64,000 nt of DNA. Source: Spirogloea muscicola. Its lineage: Eukaryota; Streptophyta; Zygnematophyceae; Spirogloeales; Spirogloeaceae. Each line of letters begins with the position of its first letter. Within the stretch, counting starts at the first letter, position 1. The stretch lies in assembly GCA_009602725.1 (NCBI GenBank), contig WELB01000021.1, positions 679,502 to 743,501 on the forward strand, written 5' to 3'. A model generated the notes under the pieces. The model did not search any database, was not told the origin of the DNA, and was given only the letters and a program-made list of their open reading frames with translations. This document shows, piece after piece, positions 20,641 through 32,229 of this stretch. A program made the translations under genes and the position numbers.

Positions 20641-22950
20641 TAGCATGGGACTGGCGAATGCAGAGATCAGGAAGACGAGCCTGTACAGGACTTCGTCGAA
20701 TCTGAAGGCATGGCGCTGCAAATTGCGGAAGAATGAAGAGGCAGTTCTATATAGGCATCAGGTGCTCACCAGCCTCATGGGGCTCTCACCTAAATGCGGT
20801 GCTCTGTACGACTCCTTCCAGACCGTAGCTAATGAGCAGTTGACGCTGAACTATGTGCTGGCTCGCCTGCTTCTCAAAGTGAAGCAAGAGAGTTGGAGGA
20901 AATAGGAAGAGCTACCGGACAGCACATCGACCAATCGAAATGGACTGCAACTCAGCGTTAAGGCTTACACAGGCAGTTGTCAACGTATAATCGTCGCAAA
21001 ACAATCAGGCAATAGAAGATGAAATAATATCTGTGATGTAGACTGCCATTTTCCACTTTCCCATGTCTTATTCCCCTGAGTCCTAGGCTTATGCCATAAA
21101 CCACATATTGATACACGAGCAGGTGATGCAGGTGATCTAAATTATGCAGTGAAATGCACGAGGCCACATCATCTTTGGACACGATACAAGCCCACCATTG
21201 CCCATTTTTGGGTGTTCGGCATTTGAGGGTGTATGCGCAATCCAAGGGGAATATAACACGAGTGCATCAAAGACTCGTCAAACTGTTGTGGTAGAGTACG
21301 GTGAGCAAGTGAGAAGAAATTGCTTGGTCATGAGGAAAGGAGGATGGTATACAGCGAAGATGCGCTTTCTTGACGAAAGGGAGGTCCAGACGACTCCGCC
21401 TGTCCCCTTAGGTCTTGAGATAGTTGGTGACCTGTACCTGAGAAATTTTAGCTTTTTGCTAGTGTGAGGGCAGGAGATGAGACGGGCAATTGAGTCAAAG
21501 GAAGTGCAAAGAGTTGACTCAGATGAGGCTGCCGCATTAGTGGGAGACAGACTGTGAAGCTGAAAGGAGGTGGCCAGGTCAGACACGCAAAATCCGGGAG
21601 AAGATTGTGCTCTTGCCCCTGCTGGTTTCATGAGCCTCTAAGCATGTGAAAAGTTATGAGCAGTGCTGATGCTAGCAAATGGAGAATACTTGCAGGAGCG
21701 GAGATGAGCTCCAGTGAGTAGAACAAGATCTGCGTCTCGGTGGACCTGCCAGCTAAGAGGGAGGCCACCTCCAACACATTGAATGTCAAAGTCAAAGCGA
21801 AGAAGACGTTTCTGTCTGTTACGTACACAACACGTCGTGTAGCTAGCGCTTGTGCTCGAGAGGATAGGACCGCTCACAATGAGACGTCAGCTCTTGTTGT
21901 CTAGGACAGTGCTGTGAGACTACACTTTCATGGTGGCCTCGATATTTAGAAGTAAAGCAGGTGCATATAACCACAGCATTCTGACTGTGGAGTCGGAGGA
22001 TGAGTAAACGGTCGTGCAATTCCAAGGCTTTAAGGTTAAGGGAGAAGAGAGAGCAGAGTCTGCAATCTGAAGGGAGCTCTCTCAAGGCTGAAAGAGGCTC
22101 CCAGATCATAGTCACCTTCCTTCTGCTCCAAGCTTTCAGATTTTTGAGACTGATCCTAGCGCGTATGTGACGGAGCAACCTACCAAAACGATCCTGGCAC
22201 TCAAAGTTAATGACTTGGGTCTGATTGAAATTTCGACCGGTTAAGTCAGGAAAGTAACAGCGGAGCTGAGCCATAAGACACAACACGAAATATGGGAACT
22301 TGAAAAATCTCTTGGAGATTCAAGTGAAGAGCGATAGCGAAGCAGGTGGTTTGCTTGGGGTTGTCTCAAGTGCGTCATGAAGCTGTTGAACGGACATGAT
22401 AATGCAATACTGCAGTCCAATCTCCAAGTACAGGCTTTCAAACAAACAGTGAGCAAGGAGCAGGGGCCCAAGAGTGATCGAGACAGGTGGCAGATAGCAC
22501 AGGTGCCTTGTTGAAAGGCCATGGGGTGTTAAATGTATGTGGCTGTGTCAGCGCTGCCAGACAGAGCAGTAGCAGTAGGAGTGGTTGCTCAAATTCTTGA
22601 AGCCCAGATTGAGAACCTTGGAAAGCTGGAAGGTGTTTCCTTGTTTGCTTGAACAAATCCATCCTGGCTGACAATGGAGCGAGTAGGAGGTAAAGGTGGT
22701 GAACTGGTGGGCTTTTGCGACGCAGCTTGGGCAGGAAGCTTGGACCACGGAAATTTGGTGGAAGGCTACATAGTTTTGCTTGGAAGAGGAGCAGTAAGTT
22801 GGAGCAGTAGGAACAGCTGACCGCTGCGACATCGACCACTAAAACGGAGTACATGGCCTCCATAGCTTCAACAGGGATCATGTCCTGGCAGAACTATGTC
22901 AGCTAGTTGCTCTTGCGTCTACATAGCACACTATGATTGACTGCACACCA
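20640..22950 (+). mobile_element. Ty1/copia-like LTR retrotransposon fossil
   Basis: A Gag-like segment resembling the UBN2-type copia Gag lies at about 20645-20905. A segment resembling copia RNase H lies at about 22690-22840. Between them are further coding-like stretches on the same strand that I cannot assign; a complete integrase and reverse transcriptase are not recognisable at this length. Terminal repeats were not found. The element is clearly broken, with many breaks and internal loss, and looks old. Confidence 0.6.
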
Positions 22951-23374
22951 AGAAGGCCAATGTACTCAAATTTGTGACAGCTTATGGAACAATTCTGCAG
23001 AGCTTGCTTAAAGTGCTACTCGTCATTGGGGAAATCAGGCAGCTCAGACCTAACAGCTCAGACGTGATGAATGATCTTGACATGCTGTTAAGAGTGGTGC
23101 GCATCAGTTTCCACCAATAAGCGGAAGATTGGACGTGCAATTGATGTATATCAAGATTGGCACTTTGAGAGCATCTCTGAGGCGCTCGAACGTGCCTCAA
23201 AAAACAAATGTCTAATACAGGATTGCCCTTACGCATGGAAGCAATTCCTGTGTGCACTGTACACAGAAAGTGCAACCACATTGTTGCAAGGAAGTAGTCA
23301 GTCACTGGAGTTCGACTACTTATTAAACAGAGTCTGGACATAAGTAGCATCAGAATAGGCCCAGTGAAGAAAAC
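22951..23374. other. No recognisable gene
   Basis: Minus-strand frame 22982-23461 is open for 159 codons but extends into the tandem duplication at 23375 and has no recognisable domain. It is probably a chance frame. Confidence 0.35.
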
Positions 23375-23577
23375 TTTACTGGGCCTTTTCTTCGTGTCAG
23401 TCACCAATCTAGACTGCACATGCAAAGAAGTGCTGGACACCACCCTGTATGCCATTGACATCCTTGCGTATGATATTTACTGGGGCCTTTTCTTCATATC
23501 ATTCACAAAGCTAGACTGCACATGCAAAGAAATGCTAAACACCACCCTGTATGCCATTGACATCCTTGCGTATGATC
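23375..23577 (+). repeat. Tandem duplication, period 101 bp, two units
   Basis: Units 23375-23475 and 23476-23577 share TTTACTGGGGCCTTTTCTTC-like starts, the core CTAGACTGCACATGCAAAGAA and the end CATTGACATCCTTGCGTATGAT. They differ at only a handful of sites, so the duplication is fairly recent. It lies just beyond the stop codon of the WRKY gene and may fall in its 3' UTR or terminator region. Confidence 0.85.
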
Positions 23578-23599
23578 CTTGCACGTATTGAAGCATAGG

Positions 23600-25533
23600 C
23601 TAGATTCGCATGTTCATGAAGTCTAAGGGATCTAGTGGTGCAAAGCCATTGTCTGCCTCTGCTATTTCTCCAAAAGGCAGACGCCACTCATATTGCGCGT
23701 GCAAGACATGTGCCTTCTCTGGACCTGCTTCTGACTGGGAGCTGAAGAAGGAGTCCACAGCCTCAGGTTTCGGGGAAAATTCCAGGGACTTGCTGGAGCT
23801 TGGTGTAGAACTGTAGTCCTCCATGTCCTCCGCCCCTGAGCCCGCTGCAGCGACATCAGCAAAGCCTGCATCCTGTCCCTCGAAGATTGCTGCGATGTCC
23901 ATGTTGCAATTTACATCAGCTTTGTGTGTGTACTGCTCACATGTGATGCATGGTAAGACGGGCCAACAAGCTGATGCTTTTGCAGTTGCTGGTGCAGGCC
24001 CCAAAGTCTGATGATCTCTGAACTGAGTAAGTGCGGCAGTGCTTGGTCCTCCTCTAGGTGGCGGATCAGGGCCTCTTGGACCGATGTCAATGGGTGGGCC
24101 CCCAGCCTGGCTGATAAGAGAGATCGTGATTGGGTTTGGGGGGGCAGCGTGGTTATGGTAGCCTCGATAAGTGACAACGAAGACATTTTTGTCGTCCTTC
24201 GAAACTTCCACTTGCTTCTTCGCCAGGCATGGCTGGTCAGAGTCCTCCAGACTGCAGCGGAAGTAGTTGCGGGGATTTGGCGAACTCTTGATGGGCTTCT
24301 TGCCGTATTTGCGCCAACTCCAACCATCGTCAGGAATTTGCTTCTCGTCGAAGGTTTCTGGAACTATCACTTGGATCTGCTTAGTGGGCACCTTTGGCCT
24401 GCAGAAGTTAGACTTTGCAGGTGTTAGTACACATGTGGATTGGAAAGTTATCACAGCTAGCTGCTCACACACCGTGGCAGCAATACATATTCGGATGACA
24501 TCCTATGTCGACGCAAGGAGACAGTGTTGTCGTATCGGTGTTGATGAGCTCAGACTTTTTGTGGTGAGCAAGCTCATGCAATGTGGCTCATTGCAATTGA
24601 CCACACCCAAGTCCATGTAGCACTCACTTTCTTGGAGATCGGCGACTGCCATCCATCCTGTCGCCATTGGAGCATCTGGTCCGCTTGACTCCGGCATTCT
24701 CGTCAGAACACTGGTTTAGAACATCAGCTCCCCTGTTGCAGTGTGATTCATTCGACGCCCTCTTGGCACTGGCTTGCATACGGACATCCTCCTCCATCTT
24801 TATGGGTAGCAGGGCTGAGTTTTCATCGAGGTAAGCCGTGCTCTTCTCACTGGAGGTCGTTGATGCAGGCATTGGGATTGGGGGTGCCATATGTGGGCCA
24901 AGGGCGTTGCTGCTGCATGCTCCCAGATGGACCCCTCGATCAAGGGCGAGAGAGGGAGAAGAAGCATGTGTACTGGCAACTCCCAGATGGCCTGCAAGGA
25001 CACGGAACTCCAGTAACTGCTCTTGGGCTTGCAGCAATGTTTTCGTGAGATCCACCAGCTGCCTCTGCCCAGTGCTTGCTGTACTCGTGGCTGCTGATCC
25101 CTTGAAAGACCTGCAACAAGTAGAAGAAGACGAAAAATTGAAGGAACCGCGAGCGCCAGTCATTGAAGCAGGCTCATCGCACAATGTAGCACACTCAAGC
25201 ACAGCAAGGTTCCAGGTAGCAACTGAGCAGATGGGCGCATATGTTCAAGCAGCCGTGTGGAGGGTTTTACAGAAGACTCGCTGCTGCGAAGGGCAGTCTT
25301 GCGCCTGAGTGCGGAGAGCTGTACCTAGCTGCAGCTGCGCATGGTGCCAACTGAGCGAGGTCGTGGCACATCTCCTGCTGGCAAGCAGAGCTCCTCTGAA
25401 CCCACAGCAGCTCGGCGAGAGCCGCGAGGTTGCCGACGGTGAGGCTGAGGGCGGAGGCGGCCTCCATGAGCAGGCGCGCGGCGTGACCTGGGTCCGAGCC
25501 GCCGGCGGGGCTGCCTCGGGGCAGCCGCGCCAT
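23600..25533 (-). CDS. WRKY transcription factor with WRKYGKK motif (3 exons)
   Basis: The exons on the minus strand are 25533-25325, 25110-24628 and 24398-23600. Junctions are AG/GTACAG to TTGTTGCAG and AAA/GTGAGT to TTCTGCAG; both are phase 2 and rejoin cleanly, giving 496 residues. The N-terminal 70 residues are Ala/Leu-rich and helical. Residues 71-230 are polar and Ser-rich and include a basic Lys-Arg-Thr-Arg patch. The DNA-binding domain starts near residue 254, with Trp-Arg-Lys-Tyr-Gly-Lys-Lys at 259-265. Zinc ligands are Cys279, Cys288, His312 and His314. The spacing is C-X8-C-X23-H-X-H, longer than the usual C-X4-5-C or group III C-X7-C. The C-terminal 180 residues are acidic and Ser-rich, like an activation region. 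By family it should act in the nucleus on W-box-like DNA; the GKK variant often prefers altered sites. Confidence 0.9.
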
Positions 25534-25990
25534 TCGGGAGACGGCGCAAGGGGCTTGGGAGAAGCGGGGGCGCTAGCTTAGCAATGGCTCGCTTAGCTGG
25601 GCCCTCCGCGACGAGGGGGAGCGGCCGGGGAGACGTTGCGGCGGTAGGTGGGCAATGCGGGCTTGTGCTGCGAGACGCGGCGCGTATGTGGGCGCGGCGG
25701 TGAGGCGGCGGCGGCGGCCCGCGCCGGAGTCTGTCCGGCCGACGGGCTCCGCCACTTAGCCACCGCCACAGCCGTTTATACGCGTCTTGGACTCCGCCTC
25801 CATGGGCGGGGCGCCCCCCGGCCGGGCGGGGGCCCGCCGCCAGGGTCAACGCCCCGCTCGCTAGCCTCCACGTGGAGCAGGCTCGAGGGTCCCACTTCCA
25901 GCCACCGTTCTGTGCGCAGTACCCGGCCCCGCTTCCTGGCCTCCTTCCGATACGCGTCGGGATTGCCACTGCTTGCTCTGCGCTGATAGC
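25534..25990 (-). promoter_or_regulatory. GC-rich promoter region of the WRKY gene
   Basis: Immediately upstream of the WRKY start, GC content is very high with many CpG dinucleotides up to about 25960. A CpG-rich promoter and 5' UTR is the simplest reading. Long open frames on both strands here are a by-product of base composition. No TATA-like element stands out. Confidence 0.4.
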
Positions 25991-26029
25991 AGCCCATCCT
26001 CGAGACGCGACGCCTGCGTAAAATTAAAA

Positions 26030-26110
26030 GAAAGACTCTTCTAGTAGAGGGCGCTGGCTGTTGTTGGCCAGCCCAGAGAGATAAGAAGTCGGGTCAATTG
26101 TAGACACAGG
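26030..26110 (-). repeat. LINE tail module, minus orientation
   Basis: The string AAGAAAGACTCTTCTAGTAGAGGGC, then the hairpin GCTGGCTGTTGTTGGCCAGCCC and AGAGAGATAAGAAG, matches the minus-oriented tails elsewhere. It lies just upstream of the GC-rich WRKY promoter region. Confidence 0.5.
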
Positions 26111-26909
26111 CTCGCTTATCCTGCCTGGCCACTTGACAGGCTACCCGCGTATCTTGCGCCCACATCTGTGACGTCTTTTCCGCCTCCGAGTCGAGCGCAC
26201 CCTCAATCACGGATTGCAAGCTCCACTTCCATCTTCGCTGTCCATGACCGCCACCAGCACGGCGCTATTTTGAAGCTGGGCTTGCTTTCTATAGCCACTG
26301 CCCCCTAGAAGAGCCTCTTCTGCTTGAGCTAGCAATGCTGATCTTGTCCAAATGAAACTCAATCGACTTGCATGGTCTGAGGTGGCGGCTAATGCATATC
26401 CTCGATCTGGTGGCACGACCAACATTGCATGGAGAATCAAGAGGCAAGCTACCACGCCTTACATGTTCAATGGACCTGCACCAACCAGACCGCTTATTGA
26501 ATGTAGGGAGTGAAAGGATCTGACATAGGACGCAATCCACAGTTACACGGAGCCCGATTTTCTCTCTTATTCAGCAAAGCGAGAATTGTTCCTGTGAGGC
26601 TGGCTCTTGTTGACTGCAGCGTTGACTTGAACTTCATAAAGGCTGGCCCTGATGATCCCTTGCCGACTGCGGCAGTAAAAGAAGCAAGTCATGTGCCTCA
26701 AATGGCCCCATCACGCCTAACATGCGTAGCCTGTTGCATAAGCAGATGTTCACAGTCAAGGATCTGATGGTTTACTCAAGATGATGCACGACGACATTTG
26801 CTGTCACAGCCAAGAACGTCCCCTCAGGTACCGCACATGGAGCCTTACGTTCATGAAGGTACGTTGCTGTCAACGCTTGCATCTATGAGACTAACACTGA
26901 AGAAAAGCA
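26111..26909. other. No recognisable gene
   Basis: A plus-strand frame at 26510-26767 is protein-like but has no splice framing and no motif I know. The rest is unremarkable. Confidence 0.3.
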
Positions 26910-27640
26910 TGAGACAGGGAGAGGGAGAGGAGAGTGATGGAGGAGAGAGGGATACAGAGGAAGGAGAGAGGAGGAGAGGGAGAGAGAAGGAAAGCTGAAG
27001 GACTTGAGGCATCTACGATTCTCCAACGCTGCAAAAAGGCACTTGCATTCCGCTTAGTGCTGCCTCCGCCCTCCAGCATTCAACTTCAATGGTGGCTCTG
27101 ATGGGTTATCTGGGTTTTCTCCAAGTGCATGTCATACGTAAATGTTGGCCAATACTTGGGGGTGTATGGGATTGCGTGATTGTTGCCTTCTGAATTGCAT
27201 GCAATGCTGGATAAGCGTCGTGTGAGCTCATGGTTGCAAAGAAGAGTGACATGTATCGGGTGATGGAGGGCCTGAGTGACCAAAAACAAAGGGAAGCAAC
27301 ATCATATCGGGCAGGGCAATGCACAAGCAGGTGAAGAGGGCAGGCGTGATACAAAAGGAGCCCGGTGATTGTTTGCAGCAGCAAGCACGGTGGTGCAGCC
27401 ATGACGTCGATTGCAAAGTTTGGGCTCGAGAAGGTGGAACGAAGCTATACCTGCATCAGCAGTATGCTTGCCCAGAGGCAGCCTTCGTCAGAGCCCCGCC
27501 TCGCGCCGGCTTTAGGCACAGCGCTTGGCCCGTGCGCTCTGCTGTGGACGCCGCAGGTTGCTCAATGGCCGCTTGCTTGCTGCCTGAACGTGGCAGTCGC
27601 AACAACTCCCTCCACTCTGCGCTGCCGGGGGTGCGCCCTT
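26910..27640 (+). repeat. Interspersed repeat A, copy 2
   Basis: A GA-rich tract (26910-26998) leads into sequence that aligns with 3843-4470, including GATGGAGGGCCTGAGTGAC, the GGGCTCGAGAAGGTGGAACG run and GCCCAGAGGCAGCCTTCGTCAG. The two copies have diverged through many small indels, so the element is old. The order of tract then body is the same in both copies. Confidence 0.6.
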
Positions 27641-27890
27641 CTTGGCACCATGCCTCGACCATGACGGGGCGGCCGACTTGTCGCCCTAGGTCAATATCCG
27701 ATCTCACACTTGTACAGCGTTTCCAGCAGCCTGCACTCCGAGTAGACGGCGAACCTGAGATGATAAGTCGAGCCGGCGGCGGCCATGGCCGCGGGAGCGC
27801 GTCGCGACGAGCTTGAAGAAAATGCGGCTGCTGATATAAAAGGTAAAAGCCAGCCAGGTGCATTGAGCAGAGCGCTGCCTGGACGTCATA

Positions 27891-27959
27891 GGGCCCACGG
27901 CCCTACATCGGGCCCACGGCCCCACATCGGACCCACGGCCCGCCATCGGGCCCACGGCC
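27891..27959. repeat. 19-bp minisatellite, 3.6 units
   Basis: Units of GGGCCCACGGCC followed by a variable CTACATC/CCACATC/CGCCATC run from 27891 to 27959. GGGCCC is palindromic. The array lies in a GC-rich stretch, 27770-27990. No gene is assigned to 27640-28235. Confidence 0.85.
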
Positions 27960-28235
27960 AGCCCAGCTTGTCGGTGGTGCGTTGACCCCTGCGCGCGGGG
28001 TGAATGCGCGTGATTAGGCGGAAGGTCCTCGCCCGGCCGCCCGTTGACCTCCACATAGGAGCTTGTGGGAGGGAGCTGTTGATTTGACGAAGACTTCGCC
28101 ATCGAAGCTTCAGTTGTGGAGCGCACACTTCTCCAGCTCCTCGGTGCCCTCCTCGGGGAGCTCGAGGCAAGGTGTTCGCCCTTGACTTGGATGGCGCTGA
28201 GTTGAGCAGCTCGCTGCTGCCGCGTGCAGCATTAT

Positions 28236-29975
28236 CGCAGCAGCAGCAGCAGAGAGGCGCAGCTCAAACTCCCCGCCTAGGAGCACACTCCATAGGTCCA
28301 TATGGCGATGTAATAGGCTGCAAGGCTCTGCGTGTGTAACATCACCAGAGGCATTCACTTGGCATCCGACACATTGACCAGAACATTGTACAATCCGATG
28401 CTGAGGACTACAACTGCAGTGGTCAAGCGTGGCTCGATGCTCACGCTTCAGTAGATGCCGTGTCGCTTGATGGTACACCAAGGATGTAAATGACGGCTGA
28501 ATCACCCCTGAGCTTAATCCACACTCCATTCCTGAACAATTGACCACGACAAGAGTACCATACTTTATGGCTGCTCCTGCTTGTGAAGCTTCAAGCGCCT
28601 CCACTTGCTATATGACAAGTGTGAACATTCTTAGAGGCAGCCCATGCAAGTGAGTTACCTTCTTGACAAATCTGCAGCAACTCACATTGGCAAACCACTA
28701 GATGACAGTGTCATTGTTCCAATGGCACACAGAATGCATGATCTAGAAGCATATAGCACTTGCATCCATGCAAGAAAAGCACTTGCTCTCTACGAGAAGT
28801 AGTAACCTTCTTGAAGTCCTGCTCTTTGTTGTGGTATGAGAAGGTTATATTTATCAAGTGCGCACATTCTTAGAGGCAGCCCATGCAAGTGAGTCACCTT
28901 CTTGACAAATCTGCAGCAACCCACATTGGCAAACCACTAGATGACAGTGTCACTGTTCCAATGGCACACAGAATGCATGATTTAGAATCACATAGAACTT
29001 GCATTCATGCAAGAAAGCACTTGCTCTCTACGAGAAGTAGTAACCTTCTTGAAGTCCTGCTCTTTGTTGTGGTATGAGAAGGTTATATTTATCAAGTGCG
29101 CACATTCTTAGAGACAGAAAATGCAAGTGAGTCACCTTCTTGACAAATCTGCAGCAACCCACATTGGTAAACCACTAGATGACAGTGTCACTGTTCCAAT
29201 GGCACACAGAATGCATGATTTAGAATCACATAGAACTTGCAATCATGCAAGAAAGCACTAGCTCTCTACGAGAAGTAGTAACCTTCTTGAAGTCCTGCTC
29301 TTCGTTGTGGTATGAGAAGGTGGTCGTGACTATCAGAAATCTCAGCACCGCCGCTGCAGCAGCGGCGGCGAGGCGCAGCTCACACTCCCTGCTCGAGATC
29401 ACACTCCATACTTTCATATGGCGATGTAGTTGGCTGCAGAGACTCTGCGTGTGTAACATCAACAGAGTAATCTATAAAGCATCCGACACACTGACCAAAT
29501 ACTTGCATTTTTCGATGCTGAGGGACTGCAATGCAGTAGTCAAGCGTGGCTCGATGCTCACGCTTCAGTAGATGCTGTGTCACTTCATGATACACCGAGG
29601 ATGTGAACCACGGCTGGATCACCCCTGACAGTTGACCACGACAAGAGTACCATACTTTGTGGCTGCTCTTGCTTGTGAAGCTTCAAGCACCTCCACTTGC
29701 TGCAATACTCCACTTGCTGCAATACAAGTGCGAACATTCTTAGAAGCAGTCCATGCAAGTGAATCACCTTCGTGACTAATTTGCAGCAACTCACATCAGA
29801 AAAGCACTAGATGACGGGATCACTGTTCCAATGGCACACACAATCCATGAACTTGAATACCACAGAACATGCATTCATGCAAGATAAGCACTTGCTCTAC
29901 AGAATTTAGTAACCTTCTTGAAGTACTTCTCTCTGCGGTGGGATGAGAAGGTGGTCATGTTCATCAGAAAACCAC
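28236..29975. repeat. Compound duplication with a 239-bp tandem array
   Basis: Block X (about 28236-28625) is followed by three tandem units starting at 28626, 28865 and 29103 (period 238-239 bp; CATTCTTAGAGGCAGCCCATGC-type start). Then comes a second block X (about 29346-29734) and a fourth, more diverged unit (29735-29975). Block X shares GGTCAAGCGTGGCTCGATGC-like text and a CAG/GCC trinucleotide run. The three adjacent units are very similar, so the array grew after the larger X-plus-unit duplication. On the minus strand both X blocks keep an open frame of about 80 codons (28110-28604, 29380-29622) with clear amino-acid similarity, so X may derive from an exon. Confidence 0.8.
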
Positions 29976-30140
29976 ATGGCCAGCTTAGATGCAAATTTCG
30001 CTGAGAGTTGGTGATAAATTCTTGCCTTTCCTGATTTGTGTATAATATGCTTCTGCAGACAAGAGTTCTGACCAGAACATAATAAACGTCTATCAGGAAG
30101 TCACGTCAGCTAGCACGTCTTCTGACAGTACAAATGAGTC

Positions 30141-30540
30141 ATGGAAGCTGGGGTGCATGATTACATCGCTAAAACAATTGCAGAGCTTACTGTTCTTCTT
30201 CTTGCTTCAGGCCTGGAGAAGCAAACAGCACCATTATTGTTCTTGGGTCACTTCTGTTGTTGCAAGACAAGGTGGAGCCAGCTGTTCGCAAGTCTTTTGA
30301 CTGCAGCTGCTGTGAAAGCTCGCAAACGATTAGCTGTACCTTAAAACCTTAAAAATCCCCCAAACTCAACAGTACTGAAGGGCACTGTCGACCAGATTTG
30401 TAATGACCCGCAAGGCATTACACAAGAGGTTAAAGTCTGTCTGACAACAGTCGATGTGTTCTTGATACAGAATGCTTTGCTTACCGCACAGCAGCACAAG
30501 GAACAGTCGTTCATCAACCCTCCAGATTCCAGCCTACCGT
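30141..30540 (+). pseudogene. Possible gene fragment with one internal stop
   Basis: One plus-strand frame runs from ATG at 30141 to a stop at about 30540, interrupted by a single TAA near 30342. The second half (Gly-Thr-Val-Asp-Gln-Ile-Cys-Asn-Asp, later Val-Cys-Leu-Thr-Thr-Val-Asp-Val-Phe) reads like ordinary soluble protein. The first half has helical character. The break may be a decayed stop or a missed intron. No family is recognised. Confidence 0.3.
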
Positions 30541-30645
30541 AATGCACTCCGACAATCTTATGCAATCTACTGTCAATCAGTAGATGATGCTTAAGAGGAT
30601 GAAGTTGACATTGCATAGAGCCACAACTACCCGGCAACGAGCTCT

Positions 30646-31074
30646 ATGGAACTCTATGGTAGGTGGTGGGACGTGCTAGGCTGCTATCTGGCACCTTCCA
30701 ACGAGCAGCCTTACCTTCGTTGGGTTCGGCACCGCAAGCTGTTGTCTGTGTGCGACACATGCTGTGAGTTGCAGTGTGGTGACGATTTAGGAGCTGCTGA
30801 AGCCAGATTGGCGAACACCAGGGCCAGCATATGTTGGTTGGCCATGCACAAGAATATTGTCACGTCCATGTATTGTTGCATACTCACCTGCACACTCTTC
30901 GTGCAGATATCTCCACAGGTTCGCTACACGCAACTGCTCGGACCTCGCTACACTTTCAAAGCAGAAGCAGCGGACCCAGCAGTCTCTGGCCAGACTCCTC
31001 TCAGCCGAAGGGGCTGCCCTTCAGACCTGTGATGACAAAGACGCGAGCTGTCTGCTCTGCTCCAGTAGCTGAAG
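30646..31074 (+). CDS. Possible exon pair of an unknown coiled-coil protein
   Basis: A frame from 30646 contains Glu-Leu-Gln-Cys-Gly-Asp-Asp-Leu-Gly-Ala-Ala-Glu-Ala-Arg-Leu. After an acceptor-like ATATCTCCACAG near 30918, another frame reads Ser-Asp-Leu-Ala-Thr-Leu-Ser-Lys-Gln-Lys-Gln-Arg and stops at about 31074. Both stretches are rich in Gln, Leu, Ala and charged residues, as in coiled coils. The donor for the first exon is not clear, so the join is unproven. Confidence 0.3.
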
Positions 31075-32220
31075 AATCTGAATGTGAGCACATGTGAGCA
31101 TGTGTAAGCTGGGCTGCAGGTCTGGATGGCATATTGTGTGCTGGACGTAAGCATATGTCTTGAGACTCCTTGACTACGAAGTGCTCCGGCACAACTGCTT
31201 AGTACTGGCAGACTTCTTGAGCAAGCTGGGTGACTGCAGCATGTGCTGAGCAGGATGGCTGTGTATTGCCGCTGGCAGTCACCTGCAGTTTGTGGCTCTT
31301 AAGAGACAGGTAGTCAGAAGTTTCGGCCCTCTTCCTAGGACACGCTGGATGCCCTCAAACAAAAGGTGAAGGCACTGGCAAGCCTGCTGGCGGTGCTTGC
31401 AGATCTGGCTACGACCGCAATCAGCACATGTCTGGGTGCTTCTGCAGGCGGGCCAGTCCTTGGACGGCTGAATCAGCTTGTGCACCTGCAGTGTAGGCGA
31501 GGCGAGGCTGGCTTTTCCATCTGATCACCCACAAGCAGGAGAGGTGCATAGGCACATGCGAGCCTTAAGAGGGAAGGTTCTTCTCTGCAGAAGGCGGTGG
31601 CTGAGGAGAGCCAGCCTGAAAGCATGGACATATGTCTGCAAGGAGACCATAACAAGTGGACATAACCTCTGCATAGCGTGTGGCTGTTGCAGTAGCCACT
31701 TATGCCCTCGAATCACGACTGCCAGTCAGATTACAATTGCAGCAGGGAAGAGAGTTGCCACGCGAGTCCCAGAGGCGGCAGTCAAGGACAGAAGCTGCCA
31801 TGAAGATGCAGAATGCCAGCTTGTGAAATTCAAGAAGGGCTGCGTACGATACGAGGAGCGTGGATGCTGGCAGAGGCGCCGTGCACGCCGGAGTAGATGT
31901 GTGCATAGTAGATGCATGATGGAAATGGGCAAAAGGCCGTTAGCATCGGGAATTGCCCCGCGAATTGCCTCGAGACAATTCTCGCAGCCAATTGCGCACC
32001 CGCCTCACCACCAATCAGTGAGGGACTCACACTGTTGTGAGACTGAAGCGGCTGGCGGCAGCGCATGTGACTGCCATGTATGTGCGTCCATCCTCTCTCT
32101 TTCCTTCTCATAGCCTCCTCTCACAAGCCCAGTCACTCGCGCGCTTCAATCCATGCCGGTCCTCAGACTTGGTGAGACGTGCCTGTATCCGCAGTAACCG
32201 AATGGTGGTCATGACTGCTT
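31075..32220. other. No recognisable gene; one LINE tail
   Basis: A degraded minus-oriented tail lies near 31570-31625 (GGTGGCTGAGGAGAGCCAGCC). The 211-codon frame at 31478-32113 has no domain, and several overlapping minus-strand frames are equally open, so I do not call it a gene. Confidence 0.35.
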
Positions 32221-32229
32221 GTTGGTACA

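Noticed and set aside
22438-22881. 147-codon minus-strand open frame as a host gene
   Set aside because: It is antisense to the copia-like fossil's RNase H-like segment and is low-complexity Leu-rich.
28236-29345. CRISPR-like array suggested by regularly spaced repeats
   Set aside because: The units are 239 bp, contiguous and near-identical throughout, with no short repeat/variable spacer alternation; the genome is eukaryotic.
31478-32113. 211-codon plus-strand frame as a gene
   Set aside because: Several minus-strand frames overlap it with similar openness, it contains a degraded LINE tail, and it shows no domain.
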